Shown here: positions 40,601-54,500 of the stretch, piece after piece
How the letters are laid out: each line of letters opens with the position of its first letter
How positions within the stretch are numbered: the first letter of the stretch is position 1
Origin: Archilochus colubris
Taxonomy: Eukaryota > Chordata > Aves > Apodiformes > Trochilidae
Assembly (NCBI GenBank): GCA_023079485.1
Contig: CM041085.1
Coordinates: 27,637,121-27,701,120 of the forward strand
Length of the DNA: 64,000 bases
Direction of reading: 5' to 3'
Position numbers and translations under genes: made by a program
The notes under the pieces: generated by a model
The model's database searches: none
What the model was told of the DNA's origin: nothing
Seen by the model: the letters and a program-made list of their open reading frames with translations, nothing else

Positions 40601-42525
40601 AGAACCAAGGAAAACAGCCATGAGGTGTCTTCAGACTCTTCATAGAGACAAAATGACTTTTCAGTGTTACTTTTCCTCACAAAACTTTTTGAGAAATAAA
40701 ATATAAAAGTCACCATTAGCAGACTAGGTGATAGCTAGCTGCCAACCCACACACTTTTTGATCCTACCTTCTACCTCATTACTTTGCAGCCACCAGAGGA
40801 GCTTGCAAATAAAGAGCCTCATGTGACTAGAAAGACTTCTTGGGAAAGTAAGCCTAGCAATATACAGTCTCCTTTTGTTCCAGAAAGGAACTGAGAGCTA
40901 GTTTTGAAGGCAAGCAACAGTTTTAACAATATGCAATAAGTTAACTACTTCAGTGGCAAGGAACAAGGACTATTTGCTTTACAAGTTCTGGTAAGTTCCA
41001 GGATCCTGTTAGAACCCCATAGGATTGGTATTTTCCTGCTGGCCAAGAGAAACTCGGCATGAAATAATTAAATTTGATTAAATGTGGGTCCATCCAGCTA
41101 GCCCCACCACTGAAACCACTCGTCCTGCAGCTTTCTGGCATTCTGGAGGCAAAGTTCAATCCACAAGTGACTAGAGAAATGGAGCCCAAATAATACAATC
41201 TATAATGCAAACCTAATGAAACACTATAAACAGAAAAATATCCCGTTTCCAGGACTGAAAACACAAAAAGGCAGTTGCACCAGCTGGGAAAGGTAAGCCA
41301 TGCTCCAGCTTTCAACCATAACCAGGTGAACTCCTCAGAAGTCCAGAGAGAAGCCAAAGGCTTCACTGCTGAAAAAACAGTCTTCACAGGAAATGGAATT
41401 AGCTAAAGCTTTCTATCTATATATTCTGGCAGGTAACACTTGTGAGTTTCACTGGAATTCAAGTGCAATTCAATACTGTGACTCTTACTTCTGAACTTAT
41501 CTGGTGGAGGAAGCACTTGATCACAAAGCTAACACGTGTTTTATCCCTACCTTTAGTATCCAATAGCACATCTAAAAGAGGACACATACAAGGTCACCAA
41601 CACAACTGAAAATATCTAGAGGCTATTGGCTCAGCTATGAATTTTCATATGCTGAACAATAAATCATACCTCTACAGACTAAAGATAAGCAAGTCAAGCA
41701 GGGCAGGTTAATACAAAAATCTCAGCCTCAGGCCAAAGCAATCAACCAAAACATCCAAAACAGTGAAAAATTCTAGAGTTGTCTATCCTGGACAGACAAA
41801 GAGAGAGGTTCTTCCAGATTCATGGAGGCTCACAGAAGAAAGGGGCTTTCACTTTTTTTTTTCCACTTGGGATTTCACTGCCAAGGCTTAAATATATTTT
41901 GTTGTTTATTTCACTTGCAAGCTTTGCTTCTCAGCTTCATACCCATTCCTCTACAGTACGATGGATCTTTGTTTTACTAAAAAATCATTTTAATGACAAG
42001 TCAAGAATGGAGCCAGCAGGCTGTGGTTCACTGACTCCAGAAAGCTGAGAAACCAGTATGCATTGGGGAGTACCAGCAGTTCCAAGAGATCTGTACTTCA
42101 GATTCAGCTGAAGATTCTGGAATAGAGAAGTACAGTCTGCCAAGTCACTGACAGTCAGCTCACAGAATGGGGAAGGCACCCCAAAGTGCACAGATAAGCA
42201 TGTCTCCTGCTGTTATTCACCTCCCAGTATCTTTCAAATGCAGACTTCTTCCACCCTTAACTAAAGCAGAAGCCTTAAGTCCACAATAGGAAATGCAAAT
42301 ACCAATAAATATTTTTCCCAGCAGGATGAAAAATCAAGAAAGCTTTCAGAAAACACACTCTCTGTAAAATAGAAATGAGAAGTCAGGAAGAGAAATCATT
42401 ACCCTTTACACTGACTGTGATGTAAGGATCAATGCACTGCCCAGCATCTTTCAGACCAATTTTCTCTATGTTGATGGTGAGTAATGTCATCCCGGGTTCA
42501 GATGGCAATCTGGGTAATAAAGTAC
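37605..42525 (-). CDS. AIDA: AIDA exons 7-10 (human numbering): C2 domain
   Basis: Four exons encode the C-terminal C2-type domain from [18 protein letters not shown] to the stop. Readable conserved pieces include [65 protein letters not shown] and [10 protein letters not shown]. The domain binds phosphoinositides in the family. Bird differences from human are slight: IN for IR in LTIRIEK, L for S after PVA, and AGAI for PGPI. Confidence 0.94.
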
Positions 42526-45500
42526 CTGGAAAAAGTAAAGCATATTAATCCTTTGTGTAATCTTACAGCAGAGACCTAACTTATCCCACTACCTCTCACA
42601 GAAGATCCTGCGCTCCTCAGGAGGTTCAAAGCCCAAGGATTCATATCCCACAGAACTATAGGAAAGTCTGTACACAGACACAGAACACTATCTGACAGAT
42701 TTCAATGCCCATACCAAAAACCCCAGGACTGCCTCAAGTCAAACGAATTCATAAAACACTAATGCCATGAGAACAGAAAGGAGCTTTGTTTAAAGCATTC
42801 TTTCTTGCTGTCACGTAGAATAACTCATTCGTGGAACTCACTTTATATTGTTTTTAAGGATTCAATTTGGGAGGCTGGATTTAATCTGCAGTTGCAGGAA
42901 GTCCAGACACTTAACCAGGAGTCTCATCCCATTTAACATGACTTGGCTCCATGTTGAACATTTAGACTGGGAGAATAAGGAGGAAAATGGCATTATTCCA
43001 AATCCCACGGGACACAAGGAAATGAAAGAGAGATATTTTTCGTTATCTATGTTCTACTGGCCTCTACTTAAAGGAGAAGAAAAAAAAATGTTTCCACATC
43101 CCCCACATTCCCATCTGTCTTGAGGAAGCAGTTTTCAGCTCTGTATTGTGAACATTTATCATGATCAGCGTAAACAAATCTTCGCAGTGCTAAGGAAGGC
43201 AGTACAACTGGCAGGAAATCCAAACTGTTCCAACTCACTAAAAGTCGTGATATTCTGTCATCAACAATGGAGCAGGTTTCTTCATGGTGATTTTAATGAA
43301 AACTAATAGGATTCAAGCCTCTCCCCAGTATAAGATAAATAAGCACCAAGAGAGAAAATGCTTAGACTCATGAGCAAGTTTGATGTGAAGTTTTGGTTTT
43401 CTAATTAAAAAAAAAAAAAAAGTTATTTTGCTCTCAGAACCAGTGCCAGACATGATCTCTTTCAGGATCATCAGCAAGACATGAAATCACATCTGTGATG
43501 CAGGACACTTCTGTATCTCCTCTCTTGACTGCTAGCAGACTCATGAGCTCCAAGGTACCATTGTCTGCAGACACTTCACAATGTGTCACAGCAGAATTTG
43601 ACTCATCATTCTGAAGTAATAGGACAGGCTTCTGACCCTGGTATGAGAAATGTTGGAAAGCAAACCTACTAGAGAACTCACTTCTGCAAAGCAGCATACA
43701 CACTCAAGTTAATCTTGCTGTCTGTCTTGAACAGATGTTCAAAACCAGACTCCTTATTTCAATCTAAATGAATGTTGAAGCAAGACATCCTCTCCTTGGC
43801 AGAAAACTTTGCCATCTTTCAGTTGTCTTCCAAAAGCAGCATGTCCCCCAAAAGCTAAGAACAACTATAAGCTCCACTCTTTCTATAACACTCAAAGGGA
43901 TTAAGTGATGGGATACTTGACAGGAAAATCACCTGGAAGATGTACCAGACTGGCATTTATTATAAAAAAGAGAGGCTTAAGGAAAATTACTCTGTTCTTG
44001 AAAAATGTGTGAAATTGAATTAACTTTTAGGAAAGTCAAGCTCACTTCCAGCAGGTAAGAGAACAGCAAGGAGAGTCAGCCTCCAAGGAAAAGTTTTCTT
44101 TCTGCCTCAGCAGCACAAAGAGCTAATCCAGTGATGGACTGAGACAGCTGACTGTAACCTGTCTCAGGCAAGGCACAACCAGGGAGGTTGTGGATCCCTG
44201 GATCCTCTGGATTCATTCCACACAGGAGCCATTAGCTGACAGAACTGCTTCATGGCATAACTCTGCTCGAGCTGGGCATCATGCTGCCAGTCTGCCTCCA
44301 TCTCTTGGGCCTTCAGCAGGCTCACACTGATGCTTTTCATGAGCCAACTGCCAGACATTTCAGACACAGCTACAGGGCCTCATTGCCAGAGGGGGAAGGG
44401 AGTATCTACAAAGAGATCTCTTCCTATGAGTGGTTCTTGGATAGACAAAAGTGAGCCAACCCAACAACTCACTGCCACCGAGACACAGAAGGTTCAGTCT
44501 CTTCATTCCAAAACCTGGATTCAGATAAAGGGGAAAAAGGGACAAGTCTCCTGCTGGGTTCACAAATGGAAATGGGTCACTGAAGAACCCATTGCCAGCA
44601 CAGCACTGGAATAAAGAAATACATAATCAGGAGAAAGGCAGAAAACCTTTGATATTAGAGGCAGCAAGCCACTGGCCAGTTCAGCTCCATTCAGCACAGA
44701 AGCCTAACTATGTAGGATTTATAACTAAGATGATCAAGGGAGTGGAAAATGTCCCTTATGAGGAAAGGCTGAGGGAGCTGTGGCTCTTCAGATTGGAGGA
44801 GAATGAGGGGTGACCTCACCAATATTTACAAATATGTAAGGGGTGGTTGCCAGGAGGATGGAGCCAAGCTTTTCTCAGGGGTGACTAACAATAGGACAAG
44901 GGGCAATGGTTATAAACTGGAGCATAGGTGGTTCCATATAAATATTAGGAAGAATTTTTTCACTGTGAGGGTAACAGAGCACTGGCACAGGCTGCCTGGG
45001 GAGGTTGTGGAGTCTCCTTCCCTGGAGACATTCAAAGCCCACCTGGATGCATTCATCTGTGTGAACTGCTGTAGTGACCCTGCTCTGGCAGGGGGGGTTG
45101 GACTAGGTGATCTCTAGAGGTCCCTGTCAACCCCCAACTTATGATTCTATGTACACTTTGTGCACAAATTCCCATAAAATGTGTATTCCACTAAAGAAAA
45201 TCCACCTACACCTGGCTACACTGCAAATCAGAATGTACAGTAAGACTTCTAGAGAGCTATGTAAGGCACATCACCAAATACAACCTTCTCTTTTTCTGGT
45301 ACTGAAGGCAAACATAGAACAACACACTAGGTGCCTGATACTATGATTATTACCTAAGATTGTATTTTGAAGGTTGAAACTAAGAGCTGAATGAAGAGCA
45401 TCACAGCTACGTGAGCAAAGAAGTAACTGTATATACTAAAAGGTTATCAGACCTTCATTGGCTCCTGGGTTAGGTGAATGGTGAAATGTGATAACAATGA

Positions 45501-48500
45501 AGCCATGCATGTAGAAGACCATGATCACTTAGACAATACAGTTATGCACTATGAATTAAAAGCATATAGAAGCAAAGAGTGCAACAGATTTCCATCAATT
45601 CAATATGGGAAGTCCTCATAAGGCTCACCCCAGAAGGCTGCAAACTGCTTTTGTTTAAGCCTCATCAGCCAGACAAAGAGCAACAGACCAACCTCTAGTC
45701 AGGTAAGAAACACCAGACTAATCTTCATTCAATGGGCAAACAAGGTTTGTGTTAAAATAGTAAAAAAACTCCTTTGGGAGGTGCTTTCACATAGGCAAGG
45801 ACTTAAACTATCAAAACCAGAACTACTCCCTCTTCATCCTCTCAGAGCTTTGCTTTAGTCTAAGCCACTGTCTCACCAGATAATGCAACATAAAAATAAC
45901 CATCAACAACTTATCACATCTCCAGCAAGATATGATACTTCTGGAAGGAGAAACATTGCCACAATTTAAATGTCAATGTGTCTGAGACACTTCTCATAGT
46001 ACAGTTAAAGGGCATCGAATGAAAACACTGAGTTTGAATAAGGAATAAAGAATAATTACCTGAGGTAGATGGCATTACCCTCATAGGTAACCCATACATC
46101 TGTTTTACAGTAAAATAGTAATTGCTGAGAAAAAAAATACAGTGGCCACCTTTGAGGTTCCCAAATACAGCATCAGAGTTTGCATTAGCCTGTTGCTCCT
46201 TTTCCAAACTCTTCAGATCATAGGTGGAGAAAGGGGATTCTCAGAGGCAGAGCTTACACATTCTACACAGGCTGGCATGGTAAGGTTTGTGATCCTACCT
46301 GGAACTCTAGCAGGAAAAGAGTCTGGAGACCCAGCTCCAGCTCCTCCTTCCTCATCATCCTCCTCAAACTCCAAGTGTTCCTCTTCTCCAGGTGCTAAAA
46401 TCTTCCTATAAACCATAAGAAAGAAGAATGAGACTGAAGATCATTCATCCTCTGGCTTTCAACTCACAAGTCAGCACCCTGTTGCAGGGGTAACATGCTT
46501 TAATGTTATTTCATACTTCTTATTTCATACTTCTTATTACTAGTACCTTTACCTACAGACTCTTACAGGAGCTCAATCCAATAGAAAGTACAGAGTCAAA
46601 AAACAAAAGACAATAATGGCAGTTCCAGAGAGATGTAAGGATGTACGAAGTCCTGATTTTACCAAAAGCATGGGACTGATCTTTAGTAGTACTGTGACAA
46701 ACAGAATTAAAAAGTTTTTCAATTAGCCAGTTTACCCAAAGCTGTACTGTAAGTAGGTGCCTCTAGAAATGCTTGTGTTTCAGATGTACACCAGGTCCCA
46801 GACTATGCACACTTTCAGATACATACATGAAGTGAACCAGTTCTCTCTTACCTGAGTGGGACAGGCTGAACATCAAAGGGGAACTCCTTATTGTAAGTGA
46901 GGATATTCTTTAAGACTGCAGAAAGGGGGAAAAAATAAGAACCTAACATCCATAAACAAGCATTAACTCTGCTGATTTGCACAGCTATGTCCATTCTCAC
47001 AGCATCTTCACACTTGCAAATAATAATATTTTTTAAATAATCAGAGCATATAAGAAACCACAAACCCTCCTCTCATATTTTAAAAACTAGTACAGTCCTG
47101 ATCAGAGCTTTATCACTAGAACATTCAGACAGGCTGCAGTAAACTACAATAAACTGCATCACCACCACACCTACACAGACAGGGAAGATAAACACAGCAA
47201 TGACTAAAAGCATCATGAGGAAGAGCTCCAGGTCTGGGTTAACAGTAAGAATCTTTGGTGATTACTGAAAGGAGGTGATTACTGAAAGCTATTGGCCTCA
47301 GCTTTAAATGGAATGAAGGTTTCAGAAATGACACACTTCAGCACACCTGTAGGTTGCACATTCAGACAGCCACAGTGAGAACCCAAGCATTCTGGTTACA
47401 CATAGCTGAGCTGAGATTTCCTGCTTCTTTATGCACATGGTTTACTTTTTTTTTGTTTTGTTTGTTGCTTTTTTTGTTTATTGTGGTTTTTGGGGTTTTA
47501 AAAAAAATTTTTTTGTGAGTCCTATTTGGTTTTTCTGCCCTCAGATGTCTGGGCAGATTGGCAAAATTCAGAAGAGATCCAGTGCAATGTCTAAGCATTA
47601 AGCCTCTGAGACACCAAGTATACTCTCCAGCTTTTGGTGGAGAACAGCTTTGCCATTTATATTGGAAACTCACCCAAATTTCAGTAATGGAAACTTTGGC
47701 TGTTCTGTCTAAAAGCACTTGTGAGTAAAAGCACTATTTCCAAAAGCATATGAAAGAAGTAAGCATGATGGCTAAAGGACCTAAAGATTTTCAAGCCAAC
47801 ACCTGCAGGGAGATGCACTCTCCTTCCAGGGAGTATCTGAGACTGGGTAGGGAGAGAGGAGGTAGAAAATCTGAATCCTCTTGCTGAGCCTCACTTTGCA
47901 ATAGGCCCTCTCGGAGCATGTTTTGGAAATTCCCCCTTAGGACTACTGAATGAAAACAAAACTGTTTTAAAGCAGTGCTAAGATTACACAATTTCTCAGG
48001 GGCACATAAATACCAGTTATGTTTAAGGAATCACTGCCAGGCCCTTCTGCCTCTCTCCACAACAATTCAGCCAGTGCAGTAGGATACCTCCCCTGCCTCT
48101 CTTCATACTCATATCCCTCAGCATGGGCTTCATTATTAACTTACCAGACACCATCTGAATGCTACAGTGAATAAAGAACACCTCAAGAGAAATAGAGAGA
48201 AACAAACAAACAAAAAATCTTTCCTTTCTTTGCCAATTCTGATTTGTATACCCCTTTGGATACAAACAAAACCAGCCTGATTCTAGCTAGACACAGCCCA
48301 CAAATACACAGAAAAGCTTTTAGCTCCTTTCAGTGAGAGATAGGACAGATAAATCTGATTCCAAGTCTCCCTCCCCAAAGACTTCTGCCCCAAGGCATCA
48401 GTGATGCAGATCTCAACTTGGCAGCAAAGAATCACTGCCACTTCCCAACAGAAAAGCAGCTGATTAATAGCAGGTATCTTCCAGCACAGATGAGGTTCAG

Positions 48501-51500
48501 GAAAAGAAGGGGATTTTTATCACTTTCAGAATTCCCCAGGTCTTGGAGAGGTACATCATACCAGAAACAGAAAGTGAAACTGCCTCAGACAGAAAAATCT
48601 CAGTAAGGCAAGACCTCTTACAGCTCATAGACATGTTCTACAGAAGCAAAAAGAAATCACAGTAGTTGTCCTCCTGTCTTGCACAGGTTGGTAAGTACCA
48701 CATTCCTGTAGTCAGCAAGCAGCTTCTCCTACTATGTGAATGAATTTCCCCTGCAAAAAAACCCAAAACACACAACCAACCAACCAAAAAACCCCAACAA
48801 CAAAAAACCACAAACAAACAAACCACAAAAACCAAACAAAACAAACAATCTAAAAACAAAAAAAAACCCCAAACCCCAAATAAACAAGCACAAAAATATC
48901 GCGTCTGACAATTCGTCGCAGCCATCACTAGAGGGCACAAAATACGAGCTCAGGAAGGAGCCAGTTTCACAGCCTCAAACGGAGATGCTGCCTGGAGGCA
49001 GAGCTGAGGCTCCTCCTGCCACCGAGCTGCAGGGACTCCCCCGCTGCTTCCAGACATCCTCTGGAGGTGGGGGCAGCAAAGGGGGTGCTGAATGTTTGAC
49101 TCAAACACTTCTGGAAACTCACCACACAGAATCTCCTGCCTTTTGGTTCAGAAAGCTGTGAATTAAGCTTTGAAAAGCCCTTCTTCAACTCTTGCCTCAT
49201 CGCCAATAGCAAGTAATTTTCCAAAGTTGCAATATGGGGATTTACTAAAATGCCCCTTTAAACCTCATCAGGGTAAGAAGTGGATCTACAGTACTTAGCC
49301 TGGTGATATGGTTACTCAGTCACTAAGAAAAAAAGCAAAGCAATAAAACAATGATGCAGCAATCACCCTTTGAGGGAAAAGAAAATTCCTCTTTACACCT
49401 ATCACAAGTGAGAGCTTCAGTTGATTTAAGTAAAAATAACCAGATAACAGAAAAAACCCCAGAACAATAGGTTACAATGAACAGGAACCTTCCTTGCAAT
49501 ATTGCCTAATTCACTCAAGCTTTAAGAGGGTGGTTTGTGCTTTTTTGGGTTTTGCTTTGTTTTTAAAAACACACATCACCTCTAGAAGAAAGAGCACTTC
49601 CCCTCCGTAATGCTGATCATGAGAACAAGATTCATAGAAAGGTCTCTGTCAGTGCAACTAATGGGCTGATCCCAGCACTGTCATCTACACTTGTTTTCCA
49701 CAGAAATATTTTTACCATTTCACATGTTCCTGTGCAGAAGCTGCTTTTATTGTAATGTTGGGGCAGAATCACATTGATTTTATCAGTATTTGGCACTCTC
49801 TTTAAAATTTTCAAAAGAAGTTAGCAAAGTGAGCAGTAAGACCAGCATGCCCCAACCTGGCAAAGACCACTGTCCAGTTAAATTTAAGTGACAGCCTATA
49901 ATGCCTGTACTGATTTTTTTAGCTCAAAAGAATTCTGGTAAGGTTCCCCAGTACAACCCAGTACCTAATTCTCTTATAATAAATACATATACACTGAGCT
50001 TGAAACTAGTTGCTTAGTGCCTAGAATTATCCCACATGGACACAGGCTCATGGGATTTCCCAACCAATCCATTTGTAATGTGCATTACAACACCAGTATA
50101 AGCTTTCACAAGAAAAATATTTGTGAGATGCAGTCTGTTAGCTAAGATTTCACATAGTGTAGTTTTTAAAGAACAGTATGCATAGACTCTCCTGTAGCAT
50201 TATTCTAGCACAAAAAAGCCCTTGACAAATCCTCTAAACAAACAAAACTGCTTCACTTTCCAAGCAGCGTGAAAGGCAAGCCTAAGCAGAAAAAGTCAGA
50301 ACTTAACAACATAAAGGGGGAAAAAAAAAGTTAAATCTTGGTTGTCATAACAACAGGCAAAGCAAATTTCTCAGCCATGTTGACGGCTTTAGGCACAAAA
50401 GTAATTAAAACAAGCCAAATTGTGTGAATAGCTGTTTTCGTTCCACCCTAACAGAATGGCTTGACCTAACAAAGGAATTGCTTATTTGCACTGCCAGCCC
50501 AGATTTTTTTTTAACTTCTTCTATTAGAACACATGAGAAAAGACAACATACATATTAAAACACTTCACGGTGGATTTTATGAAATGGCTGGTGCTGGCCT
50601 GATTAAGATTCCTCTCCTGCTTCCATCATTCAGTCACTCACAGAACATTTGTACAATGGAATCTAAAATGCACAGACACTAAATAACTATATCTAATAAA
50701 TACTAAATAAATATCTAAATAAATATCTAATATCTAATAAATACTAAATTACTAAAAACTTTGTAATCAGCAAGCAAATGCATCAGTACAAAATAATCCC
50801 AAATTAGAGGACGCAGAGGCCAGACATGCAACGAACAGATTGAGAAATACCTCAGTACATAGTTAGTCCCTTTGCTGGGTTATGGTCTTCATGGACCTAA
50901 CCGTCTTGTAATGTTCACTTACTTTCCATTTTCAAGGAAGACATTAAAAGCATTTTGATTCCATATTTTGGTAGGGACATTAGGAACATTTCAATGCTGT
51001 GCTACTTAGAGAATGGGAGTGTCAAGAATTTCATCTTATGAAATAGAAAGACTTGCATGCCCAACACTGTGTTCATCCCCAACATGTCCAGTAATGATAA
51101 AATCGTAACAGAAGCAAACTAAAAGCAGCTTTTGGCAGCATTAGGGAGGGTCTTCTACATCTCCTGCTCCTCAAGAACAGCAAAAGCAATAGCATTCAGG
51201 ATAACTGCTTAGATGTGAAGATGATCACAAGGATGCTTATAGAATAAAGCAGACAGTGTTATGGGAAGGAAAACATAGCAAATAAATAGATACTTCCTAC
51301 GTGAAAAGGTTATTTCTGGATTGCCATAGCAAGAACTGATCCAGGATCAGTTGGGAAAAAAGCAACTTCACACAAAATACTTCAAAGACTGACTTGCATC
51401 TTCACTTTGACTCTTAACTTCACTAGTCTGGTAGCATTAGGGTGGTAGGTGGCAGGTGATTGGCTACTGTGAGCACAAGTCAAGTATTTTATTATTATCT

Positions 51501-54500
51501 TAGGCTGCATCAAGAGAAGTGTGGCCAGCAGGTCGAGGGAAATGATTCTCCCCCTCTAACTCTGCTCACATGAGACCCCACCTGGAGTACTGTGTCCAGT
51601 TCTGGAGCCCCTTTTACAGGAGGGACATGGATGTGCTGGAGTGAGCCCAGAGAAGGGCCACGAGGATGATCAGAGGGCTGGAGCAACTCTCCTGTGAAGA
51701 CAGACTGAGAGAGTTGGGGTTATTCAGTCTGGAGAGGAGAAGGCTCCAACGAGACCTTACTGTAGCCTTGCAGTATCTGAAGGCTCCTACAAGAAAGCTG
51801 GTGATGGACTTTTTAGGATGTCTAAAGACAGGACTAGGGGGATGGATTCAAACTAGAGGAGGGTAGATTCAGATAAGGTATTAGGAAGAAGTTCTTCACC
51901 ATGAGGGTGGTGAAATACTGGAACAGGTTGCCCAGAGAGGTGGTAGAAGCCCCATCCCTGGAAGTTTTTAAGGCCAGGCTGGAAAGGGCTCTTAGCAACC
52001 TGATCTAGTGGGAGGTGTCCCTGCCTATGGCAGGGGGGTTGGAACTAGATGATGTTAAAGTTCCATTCCAACCCTGAAAATTCTATGATTTTCAGAAGAA
52101 AAAATTAATTTCATGCTGCAAGGAGGAAGACCACAGCGTTGAAATTCAGTCCCAATAACAAATGTGTGGGTGTATTTTCCAACAGATTATACACTGTACT
52201 AGTGATAGCTTAAACCATTCTTTTGTGTGAGGAGTAGCAGCACCCAAAGAATTACTTATTTGAGAATAAAGACGAATACTTTATCTGAAATGTTAGGGCT
52301 ACTATACTTCAAAGTGACCCACATTACATTCCTTAATACACTTCAGGTTTTGTCTATGTGGCAACAGATATTTGGAAGAACCACCTAAGCCCAACATTGC
52401 TGCCAAACCACACTGTGGTCAGTCAGTATTCATGATGCTGCCTTACTTTCCACTGTAACGATAAATGTCACTTAAGATACAAAGATACTACTTACTTGGT
52501 TCCAACTTCTTCAGATCCTCAAGCTTAAATTCATCCTGTGATTGGTTGGACTAGGACATTACAAAGAAAGAGTTAGAACTTACTGTTCACCTTCCCTTAA
52601 GACTGAGCTACCATAGCTTAGAATAAGCATGCAAGGTGCTTCCTTTGTTCAAGTGTACTAAGTTACTTCAAAGCTGTCTTAAAAAAACCAAACAAAACCT
52701 CCCCAATAGAGGAGGTTCAGCAGAAAGTACATTACTTCTCATTTATTGACAACAAACTTATCCCACATTCCAAGCTCTAATCTAGGATAATTATTTTTAA
52801 AACAACTAGTTAGTCTTTCATACTTATTAGACATAGGAACATTAAAGCAGAAGGACTCATTTGAATTCTTCCCCAGTCAAGTTAATCTGTAGCAAGATAG
52901 CTCTAACACTGCACTGCAAAATGATGTTCTGACAGGAGCATTCAAAACATTCAAAAGCATTCAAAAGGTTCAAAACACATGTCCAACTTGTAACTGGAAC
53001 AGATATCAAAGTGTACAGGAGGAGCTTGACAAAATACTGAGCTAAGAGCTCACTGCAAATGGAAGAGAGATTCCCATCTCTCCTTCACCAACTCTGATAG
53101 TGCAATTCCCTCATCTGACCTGCAGTATATGTCTGCTTCACAATATGACTATTTGACTGACTAATTTAACAGAAAAGTTTTCAATTTCTAATTCTGAGGT
53201 AGTTCATCAACACTCTGACAAGCTGAACTAGTCTATTCTGAGATGACAAGTGGCAGAGCTGGAATAATAGAAGTGGTACAAACAAGAGGATTGACACTGT
53301 ACATCCTCTTTTAGGCAGAGGGCAAGGTCTTACCTATTGCATCATTGCACCCTTGGCATCTCTTAAGATTACCCATTGTTTTCAACATTTCTTTAAGGCC
53401 CAACAGGTTTTTTTCTTGATTTTGCCCAAGTGTCAACAGGGACCTTCGGCCAGACTACAGAAAGAGTAAAGCAGCTATAACCACACTGTTAGAAGAATGC
53501 AAAAAGATGATCACACTCACTAACTGCTTTAATCTCTGCTAAGAAACCATAAAACTGAATTAAGTAAAACACTACCCAAAGTGAAGTGGATGAGCAGTTC
53601 TAGTGTCCTATCACAAAGTTATAAAAACTCTACCCACACTCTTTAGGATATTTGTCTCATTTCCCTTTTGCTTAGGGGATAAGACTATGCTGAGATAAAA
53701 AGAAATTCACTTCCTGTGACACCTACTTTCAGTTCAGAAAGAAAAAAAAAAAACAAAGCCAACAAAAACCGCAAACAAAACAACCCAAAGAGCAGCTCTT
53801 AAATAATTATTTTCATGCACTTGCCTACAGTACCGCCACTTTTCATGATGGCTGCAAATTAATCTTTATTCTATGCACACATTCTTCCTCATGCCCTACT
53901 GTGATTTTATGAAGCAGCTGAATTACTGCAAGGATCACTCTGGGAGTTGTTTTACCCTTGCACACAGGTTAGGAGGCAAAACTAATCAATTCTGAAAGAG
54001 GGAAATGAGGCAAAGAAGCAAAGACACAAAACCTGCAGTTAAATTCCTGTACAAACCCTAATACATGCTAATATAAATTAATTGAAGGGTTTTAAGGCAT
54101 CACCTGGGACATCATGTTGACAACCTGGAAAGTCCAAGTGTTCAAGGGTTTGTTCACCTTGTTTGCAGAAGTTCTAGTTATGACTAAAGACACTAAACTA
54201 GCTTTAAAAAGATCTACAGTTACCTTTCACTATATTATGAAGTCACACAGGAAAAGGAGCTATACCTGTAAAGCTGCACTTCTCAGTTCCAAGCATGTTG
54301 CAATTTTAGCTATGGTTTTCTGAAAGAGAAAAAAACCCCAAAACTTCATTTAGTACTGAAATGGTATTCTTCCATATTCACATTTTTTAAAAAATCTAAG
54401 TATGAACAATTGCTTTTTCTTCCAAAGATTTCAGCTCTGTTATTTGGTACCAGATAATTCAGCATCGAAAGCATTTTTATACACAGTATCTTCTGAAAGT

